Positions 57,851-64,000 of a stretch of 64,000 nucleotides of DNA are shown here, piece after piece. This stretch comes from Clonostachys chloroleuca. Lineage: Eukaryota; Ascomycota; Sordariomycetes; Hypocreales; Bionectriaceae. Below the pieces are notes generated by a model. The model was not told where the DNA came from. It made no database searches and saw nothing but the letters and a program-made list of their open reading frames with translations. Numbering within the stretch: position 1 is the first letter of the stretch; each line of letters opens with the position of its first letter. Where the stretch lies: positions 10,106,001 to 10,170,000 of the forward strand of contig JBANAY010000003.1 in the NCBI GenBank assembly GCA_037952775.1, written 5' to 3'. The translations under genes and the position numbers were made by a program.

Positions 57851-58559
57851 TCAACTGTAGTTCAAAACACCCTTGAGGATCCACTAAGATCTGTTAGCAA
57901 ACTTCTCCAGACGCTGCAAGGCACATATCCCAAAAATAGAACCGGGAGGGGGGGAGGGGTATCATTTTAAGACTCACAACTTCCCCGTTGGCCACCTGGC
58001 TGGCGACGCGGTCAACCTCGACCCCGTCCGGCATAATGACCCTCTTACCGTCGTCCCTGAGCTCCCACCACAGCTCCCTCGTCTTGCCGCTCTCGCCCTT
58101 GAGCGTGCCCGCCTTGTTCTCCTCCCCCTGCTGCCACGGGCTGGCGGTGACGAGGTGCGCCTCGACGAAGCGCCGGAGATTGCGCTGTGCCCTCTCGCGG
58201 CCGTCCTCGCCCTCGTAGGCGTCTGCGCCGGCGGCGTGGTAGTCGGCGGGATCCTCCCACGGTTTCCGGGGCAGGGCCTCGATGGCGGAGTTGAGGGGCG
58301 CGAGGACGGTGGTGTTGGTGTGGAGGTCGCCGAGGAGTGACTCGGTGGGCTCGTGGAGGCGGACGAGGGAGAAGAAGGTCGTGATGGAGCGCTGGGTCCC
58401 GAGGATGTCTACGAGGGGGACGGCGGGCTGCTTCTGCGGTTGGTCGGAGGAGGCGGTTGGGGGCATTATGACAGGGAGGAGCGGGTGCTGTGGTGGTGAG
58501 GCGGCCGACGATGGGGTTGTGAGGGAGAGGAGGCTCGAGAGGAGGAGTACTGGCCTCAT
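57851..58559 (-). CDS. Secreted fasciclin (FAS1) domain protein
   Basis: Exon 1 is 58559-57978 and exon 2 is 57883-57851, separated by a 94-bp intron; 615 bases, 204 residues. The signal peptide is MRPVLLLSSLLSLTTPSSA. The FAS1 fold is visible as LVDILGTQRSITTFFSLVRL, then TTVLAPLNSAIEALPRKPWE (the conserved H1 region), RRFVEAHLVTASPW, and VASQVANGEV/WILKGVLNYS, which reconstitutes the H2-like end of the domain across the intron. Reading through the donor would replace this conserved end, so the spliced form is preferred. The likely location is cell surface or vacuolar/ER lumen; adhesion is the general family role. Confidence 0.82.
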
Positions 58560-60077
58560 GGCTGTTTTGGTTTATGCAGAGCGTTTGGCAACAGGAAAGT
58601 TGGCAACGTGCAGTCGTACAATACTCGGGCAGATCGACGTCATTCAACTTGTGGATTGCTGATAGCCCCGCGTACTTGGACTGGTGAGTAAGAATCTCAC
58701 GTGCAATCTCACGTGACATCAACGAACCAATTATGCCGCCGGTATTTTCACCGCAGTCAGCATCGGGGTTCTTTCCGACGGAGATGGCCGTTTCTTCTGT
58801 TTACAGTAATGGACTAATTATCAGGCCATTTGTTGTAAAATCAATTGGAGTAGATGCCGGGGTCTTCGGAGATGAGATTTACGATGCTCTGTTCTCGCTG
58901 ATGGGCGGTTCTGTCGTCATGCGTTTCGAGGACATCTGATTTCATTAGGAGATGTAAGAATGGCCTTTCACATGCTTCGACATGTGGCCAATCAGGAGGC
59001 CGGGAAAGCTGCTCACGAAACGGAGCGAGTCAGATGATCTGGGGGACTCGTGGGGGAGGGGCCCTGGACCTAGCGTAGATGTAGAGGTACCTGGTTCTCC
59101 AAGGGAGCCGTCACATGTCATCAGAAGCCCCAAATGGCACACATGCTTGGTCTTCCCCGGCTTATTATTGCAAAATTGGATTCAGCTGATGGGGAGGATC
59201 CGTATTTGCAATTCGCAACTCAATTTTCGGTTGGTTTTTGGGGTCATGAATAGCATTTGGTTGTTAGACGGCTTCGGTCTTATGCAGCCCGGAATCATGC
59301 CATTTCGGGCTATCAGTCAGCGAGCAAGTCACTGTGGTTTGCTACCAATGGCAGCAGCTGGCCCAAAGAACACACAACGGGATAGATACGCGCGATATCG
59401 GGGAACATGGGGAAGGCAGGACAAATGGAGATTTAGCCCCCTGGATTTTTTATTCCAAATGCAACAGCAAAGGTCTTAGCTGTTGTTCCCCAACTGTGGG
59501 GACGGGGATAGAGAACCGTAGACAGGTATGTCTCCTTGCAAGTACCACTACTCCCTCCTAGTAGCAGTTGGAGGCATGGCGCTAGCGGCCAGTGGACCTG
59601 GGGTGGCGGGTATGCCGAACGCAGGCTCTGCGAACAGCGAAGGGCAGGTCCCTGAGGACGGCCGAGGAACATCGATCTCGCAGGCTGCCTGACTCGGCAA
59701 TTGCCTCAGTGGCCGGGCTCGTCGCGACATTGGAATCCTGGGGAATGGGCGCGGCGGGCTGGGGTCACGCAGAACGTGCCGTGTGTCTGTAGCATGGTGC
59801 CATGGGGTGGATAATCGAGGTGCCTCGGCTAGTGCAGGAGCAAGCACAGATACGTACCGCCCGCAATCCGTCCGCCTCTACTTGGTCCTCGGCGTAAGCT
59901 CCACGCTTCCATGGACCGGGCTTTTAATTCATTCATTAGCCATCGACTGACCTCTTTCTTCCCTTCTTCCCAACTCATCCGTCTCCCTCGCCCTTCCCCC
60001 AAACACGTCGCTCTATCTCCATTTTCTGCTTCCACGATTTCTCATTTGATATTTGATATTTGATATTCGACACAGCC
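58560..60077. other. Divergent intergenic region, no gene seen
   Basis: A 1.5-kb spacer. A CT-rich leader lies before 60078, with three ATTTGAT direct repeats at 60044-60064. No gene is supported. Confidence 0.6.
60044..60064. repeat. Three ATTTGAT direct repeats in a 5' leader
   Basis: Three exact 7-bp units just upstream of the fumarate reductase start codon. Confidence 0.75.
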
Positions 60078-62274
60078 ATGGCTCCCAGCGTGATTGTCGT
60101 GGGTGGTGGCCGTAAGTTTCGCCCTTCCGTTCCTAAGCCTTTCCGTTCCGTCGCATAGCGTCGCTGCTTGCGCCCTCACAGGGGAAGCATCAGATGATTG
60201 TCCCAACAGCATGCTGACAGCTTAATTGCATACAGTTTCCGGCCTGAGTGCAGCGCACACTATCTACCTCGCCGGTGGCAACGTTACTGTTCTGGACAAG
60301 CAGGGTGAGTTCGATCCGGGTCTTCCTCCGCCGGTGGCTGCGCTACGTCATGTGAAAGAGTCCATGGTGGTAGTCGCCGCCACTAGTCGGCTTCACATGT
60401 GAGAATACCCTTTTACTGATGGTGATGGTTTCTGTATAGGTTTTTTCGGCGGTAACTCCACAAAGGCCACTTCTGGCATCAACGGTGCCTTGACAAGGAC
60501 GCAGGTCGAGCAGGGCGTCGCCGACAGCGTCAAGCAGTTCTACGATGACACGCTCAAGTCAGCCCGTGACAAGGCCCGTCCGGACCTCATCAAGGTCCTC
60601 ACCTACAAGTCTGCTGCTGCCGCCGTCGAGTGGCTGCAGGACGTCTTCAACCTCGACCTGACTCTCGTTTCGCGGTTAGGGTATGTACATGCTTCGACTC
60701 CCCACAATTCATTTACACCAGTCATGAGTCGATCAGGCGATTAACCGTGCATCAGTGGACACTCTCAGCCCCGAACACACCGTGGCCATGACGCCAAGTT
60801 CCCCGGCATGGCCATCACCTATGCCCTGATGCAGCGTCTCGAAGAGCTCTCCGAGAACGAACCCCACCGCGTTACCATCATCAAGAAGGCCCGTGTGACC
60901 AGCCTGAACAAGGAGGGAAACAAGGTCACTGGTGTCACATATGAGTTCAACGGAGAGTCTCTCGTTGCTGAGGGCCCCGTTATCCTGGCTACTGGTGGCT
61001 ACGCCGCCGACTTCAGCGAGACCTCGCTCCTGAAGAAGCATCGTCCTGATACCTATGATCTGGCCACCACCAACGGCACCCACGCCACTGGTGACGGCCA
61101 GAAGATGGTCATGGCCATTGGCGGTAACGGCATTGATATGGACAAGGTCCAGGTGCACCCTACCGGTCTGGTTGACCCCAAGGACCCTGGCTCAAAGTGG
61201 AAGTTCCTTGCTGCTGAGGCTCTCCGTGGTGAGGGTGGTATCCTCCTCAACGCCGATGGCGAGCGCTTCTGCGACGACCTGGGACACCGTGACTACGTCT
61301 CGGGCATGATGTGGAAGGAGAAGGACAAGGGCAAGTTCCCTATCCGTCTCGTCCTCAACTCCAAGGCCTCCAACGTCCTTGACTTCCACACTCGCCACTA
61401 TTCTGGCCGTGGCTTGATGAAGAAGATGACTGGCAAGGAGCTCGCCAAGGAGATCGGATGCACCCCTGAGCACCTCCAGAAGTCCTTCCAGACCTATAAC
61501 GCCATCGCTGAGGGCAAGCAAAAGGATCCCTGGGGCAAGAAGTTCTTCCACAACATGCCATTTGACATCAATGATGACTTCCACGTCTCCCTTATGGAGC
61601 CCGTGCTGCACTTCACCATGGGTGGTATCGAGATCAACGACAAGGCCCAGGTTCTCAACCAGGACCAGGAACCCTTCGAAGGTCTCTACGCCTGTGGTGA
61701 GCTGGCTGGTGGTGTTCACGGTGCTAACCGTCTCGGTGGCTCATCTCTTCTGGGATGTGTTGTTTACGGCCGTGTTGCTGGTGACACCGCTAGCAACTAC
61801 CTCTTCCAGAAGGCCCTCCAGGGACAGACTGGTGCCGCCCAGCGTCTTGGCCAGATTTCTCTGCACCTCGACCCTTCTTCTCCTGGCAAGCTTACTGTTG
61901 AGTGGGCAAACGGTGGCTCCGGCTCCGGCGCCGTCCAGGCACAGGCCGCTGCTCCTGCCGCTGCCCCCGAAGTAAGTGCCCCCGCCAAGCCCGATCCCAA
62001 GAATTTCTCGGTCCCGGAGAAGGAATTCACCATGGAGGAGGTTGCCAAGCACAACACAAAGGGTGACCTTTGGGTTGTCGTCAAGGGTGTTGTCATGGAC
62101 CTGTCTAACTGGCTGGAAGAGCACCCCGGCGGCCCCCAAGCAATCATGAACTTCATGGGCCGTGACGCCACTGAGGAATTCGAGATGCTGCACGACGACG
62201 AGGTTATCCCCAAGTACGCCCCGGAGCAGGTCATCGGTCGTGTAAAGGGCCAGAAGGTCACCCTCGAGTTATAA
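60078..62274 (+). CDS. Soluble fumarate reductase (Osm1-like) fused to cytochrome b5
   Basis: The FAD enzyme reduces fumarate to succinate and supports redox balance when oxygen is low. Exons are 60078-60111, 60236-60304, 60440-60680 and 60756-62274; 1863 bases, 620 residues. The FAD-binding motif VVGGGLSGLSAAH is assembled across the first intron. GFFGGNSTKATSGINGA, KVQVHPTGLVDP, GERFCDDLGHRDYVSG and GVHGANRLGGSSLLGC match the fumarate reductase/succinate dehydrogenase flavoprotein family, including the catalytic Arg and His regions. A linker rich in Ala and Pro leads to a C-terminal cytochrome b5 domain (FTMEEVAKHNTKGDLWVVVK, then LEEHPGGPQAI) with the heme His in HPGG and a second in FEMLHDD. 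No transmembrane tail or ER signal is obvious. The b5 fusion is common in filamentous fungi and absent from yeast Osm1. Confidence 0.93.
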
Positions 62275-63271
62275 GGGGTTGAACAGCCCCATAGCTCGGG
62301 TTGAGGATCTCTAATGAGGAAGATGATGGACTTTACTGCACATAAAATGAGACTATTGTCATTACTACGATGGTCACGAGACGATGGGATTGGCCGATGC
62401 GGCTGTTTGATGGGTTCTTTGGGGCGCCTGGTGTGCTATTTATTGGCTTGCCACTGTACGGATATTGCTTTAGATGTCGAGTTTCACATTGCCAAACTAT
62501 ATAAAATTATATATATTTCCAAAGCCTTTCTTCTCGCTTTCCCTGCTCTGACGATAGTGAAGTGGTTGCCTAAGCACGGATTCCGGTACGTAAGTATCTT
62601 ACATGTGAAGCAGAATGCAGATCGTCTTGAGCGTCATACCGTCTCATCTCACACCACTAGCTCATTTAACCTGCATAATAAGCGCTGCATTTCCTTAGGC
62701 CCAAGTGGATGTCAGAATAACAGGGACTGCCAAGGTGTTTTAATCCTGAGTTTCTAATATAGGCCACTATATGAACAGACAATAATTAGTAACAATAAGA
62801 AGAAGAAATTTAGCAACTATTAGGGAATGTTCTCTGCTTACTGCTATATAATAGGAAGTATTATGATGAGACTGTCTACCACAATAGGTCTATCGAAGCG
62901 ACTTTGCAGTCCCTGTTTTTCTTCCCAGAGCGTGGATGATTTTAATAAGCGCCATACTGTACCACAAGTGTTGCATAAGTTTACTACTCCTCTTCAATTG
63001 TGGGTTCGTTCAGTAGGAGCCCAATGCCGGGCCATGAAAATGCAACTCAAGGCGGACCAACAGCCACACCTGTGTAGTGTGACACAGCTCAGCCGAACCA
63101 GAATAGTTGAATCGCGCCATCAAGGCAGATTTAAGAAGTACTTATGCAATTATACGTAGTATTGGCCACGGCATTGGGCCGTCGCCATTTCAGCTTTACC
63201 TACACAACATCTCCCTCTTCAAAACCACCCTTCTGGTCGTCTAATTCGGCATCTCTTCTGACCTCAACGCC
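62275..63271. other. Intergenic region, AT-rich, no gene seen
   Basis: The segment about 62470-62960 is AT-rich with many TATA and AATAAG words. No gene or transposon remnant could be recognised. The right end is the promoter of the truncated gene at 63272. Confidence 0.55.
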
Positions 63272-64000
63272 ATGCCTGGGATTATCATATTGAGCATTTT
63301 ATTTACTCTATTTGTATCTTATTATATAATTCCCGAGGGAGGGTTGGCAAAACGACTTTTGCCTTGGGGCGAAGATGCTGGCCGGAGGAAAGACCGAAAC
63401 AACATATCGTCTACGAACGACCGACCTATCCAGGCTGGAATTCCTTCAGAGGCGACATGCTATAGAATCCAAGAGATCCCTAAATCCGTGACAGAAGAGG
63501 AGCTTCAGCGTCAGCTGGCTCCAACTGTTGATGAGCAAGAGCCGTCCAACCTTCATTTAAACTTCGCGAGGTCATTCGGCAACTATCAGACTGCGACATT
63601 TATCTCAACCGGTATCCCAAGAAGTCTGGAATTCCCCATTGACACAGGATTCTTCGGCATAACCCCCTTATACGAAGCAGAAGATGCCAAAATAGAGTAT
63701 GAAAATCCATATCGCACACGTGAGACTCAAGCTAATATGTGTAGCATCATTGCAGTTCACGGCCTAGGCAGCCATGCGATCGGCGGATTCAAAAGTAAAG
63801 GGACTAGCCATGTCTGGCTACGGGACAGTCTTCCACACGATATTCCTAATAGTCGGATTCTCCTTTATGGATACGATTCATCGATCATGAACAAGGATCA
63901 TAAAATATCAATCTCTGGTTTAGGGAAAACCTCCTTGAACGCTTACAAGACCTTTCGGAAGGATACAAAGGTATGTGAAATCTCTCTTCCTTGGCAGTCA
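63272..64000 (+). CDS. 5' part of an NLR-like protein with alpha/beta-hydrolase N-terminus (cut by window end)
   Basis: ATG at 63272 opens a 233-codon exon ending at 63970, followed by a donor GTATGTG. It runs off the window. A hydrophobic N-terminal segment (MPGIIILSILFTLFVSYYII) may be a membrane anchor. Residues about 100-135 (TATFISTGIPRSLEFPIDTG, then FFGITPLYEAED) and IIAVHGLGSHAIGGF, WLRDSLPHDIPNSRILLYGY match the SesB/DUF676-like hydrolase domain that begins many fungal NOD-like (STAND) proteins, which act in allorecognition and innate immunity. The nucleophile elbow, NB-ARC or NACHT and repeats would lie beyond the window. A stand-alone serine esterase is possible. Confidence 0.7.
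   Translation, partial: MPGIIILSILFTLFVSYYIIPEGGLAKRLLPWGEDAGRRKDRNNISSTNDRPIQAGIPSEATCYRIQEIPKSVTEEELQRQLAPTVDEQEPSNLHLNFARSFGNYQTATFISTGIPRSLEFPIDTGFFGITPLYEAEDAKIEYENPYRTRETQANMCSIIAVHGLGSHAIGGFKSKGTSHVWLRDSLPHDIPNSRILLYGYDSSIMNKDHKISISGLGKTSLNAYKTFRKDTKVCEISLPWQS

Overview
The window is nuclear DNA of a filamentous ascomycete (Pezizomycotina, probably Sordariomycetes-like). The evidence is short GT-AG introns of about 46-95 bp, ATG-initiated genes on both strands without operons, Sordariomycete-type orthologues (RlmA MADS-box factor, ANTH/AP180, NudC, Utp11, Tfb3, TAF1, CENP-U/Ame1-like), and long unannotatable spacers. No CRISPR, bacterial operon, rRNA, tRNA or intact transposon was recognised. 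All exon coordinates below were read by eye from splice signals and reading-frame arithmetic.

Layout. 1-5 kb: a large disordered protein with a C-terminal Cys cluster (+). 5.3-8.6 kb: a secreted GH35 beta-galactosidase (-). 11-14 kb: a P-loop sulfotransferase-like protein and a His/Asn/Gly repeat protein (+). 15.6-16.8 kb: xylitol dehydrogenase (+). 19-25.4 kb: a MARVEL membrane protein, a twin-CX9C Cmc1-like protein and a 650-residue protein of unknown function (+). 25.6-28.7 kb: Utp11 (-) and an F-box-like protein (+), divergent. 29-34.7 kb: GH3 beta-glucosidase and mitochondrial Asp-tRNA synthetase (-). 35-36 kb: a poorly resolved gene or gene remnant (-). 36.4-43.3 kb: AP180-like endocytic adaptor (+), Tfb3 (-), NudC (+) and an inner-kinetochore CENP-U/Ame1-like protein (-). 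43.7-44.9 kb: secreted LicD-family protein (-). 46.5-50.7 kb: TAF1 (+), with an unexplained coding-like ORF inside its last intron. 50.7-55 kb: a gene-free stretch upstream of rlmA. 55-57 kb: rlmA (+). 57.9-58.6 kb: fasciclin-domain protein (-). 60-62.3 kb: soluble fumarate reductase fused to cytochrome b5 (+). 63.3 kb to the window end: the 5' part of an NLR-type protein with an alpha/beta-hydrolase N-terminus (+).

Most genes are unrelated housekeeping functions (transcription initiation, kinetochore, rRNA processing, endocytosis, mitochondrial translation and assembly). Three genes concern plant-sugar use (GH35, GH3, xylitol dehydrogenase), but they are dispersed and do not form a cluster.

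The most striking property of the sequence is that at least eight reading frames are broken by exactly one missing base in, or next to, a poly-C tract of the coding strand. In every case adding one C restores a natural protein and makes total exon length divisible by three. This points to systematic homopolymer under-calling in the assembly rather than gene death. Other points of interest are the ORF nested in the TAF1 intron, three exact MEF2/Rlm1-type boxes around rlmA, two GC-AG introns, a 4-bp GTAC duplication in the GH35 gene and the truncated NLR-like gene at the right edge.
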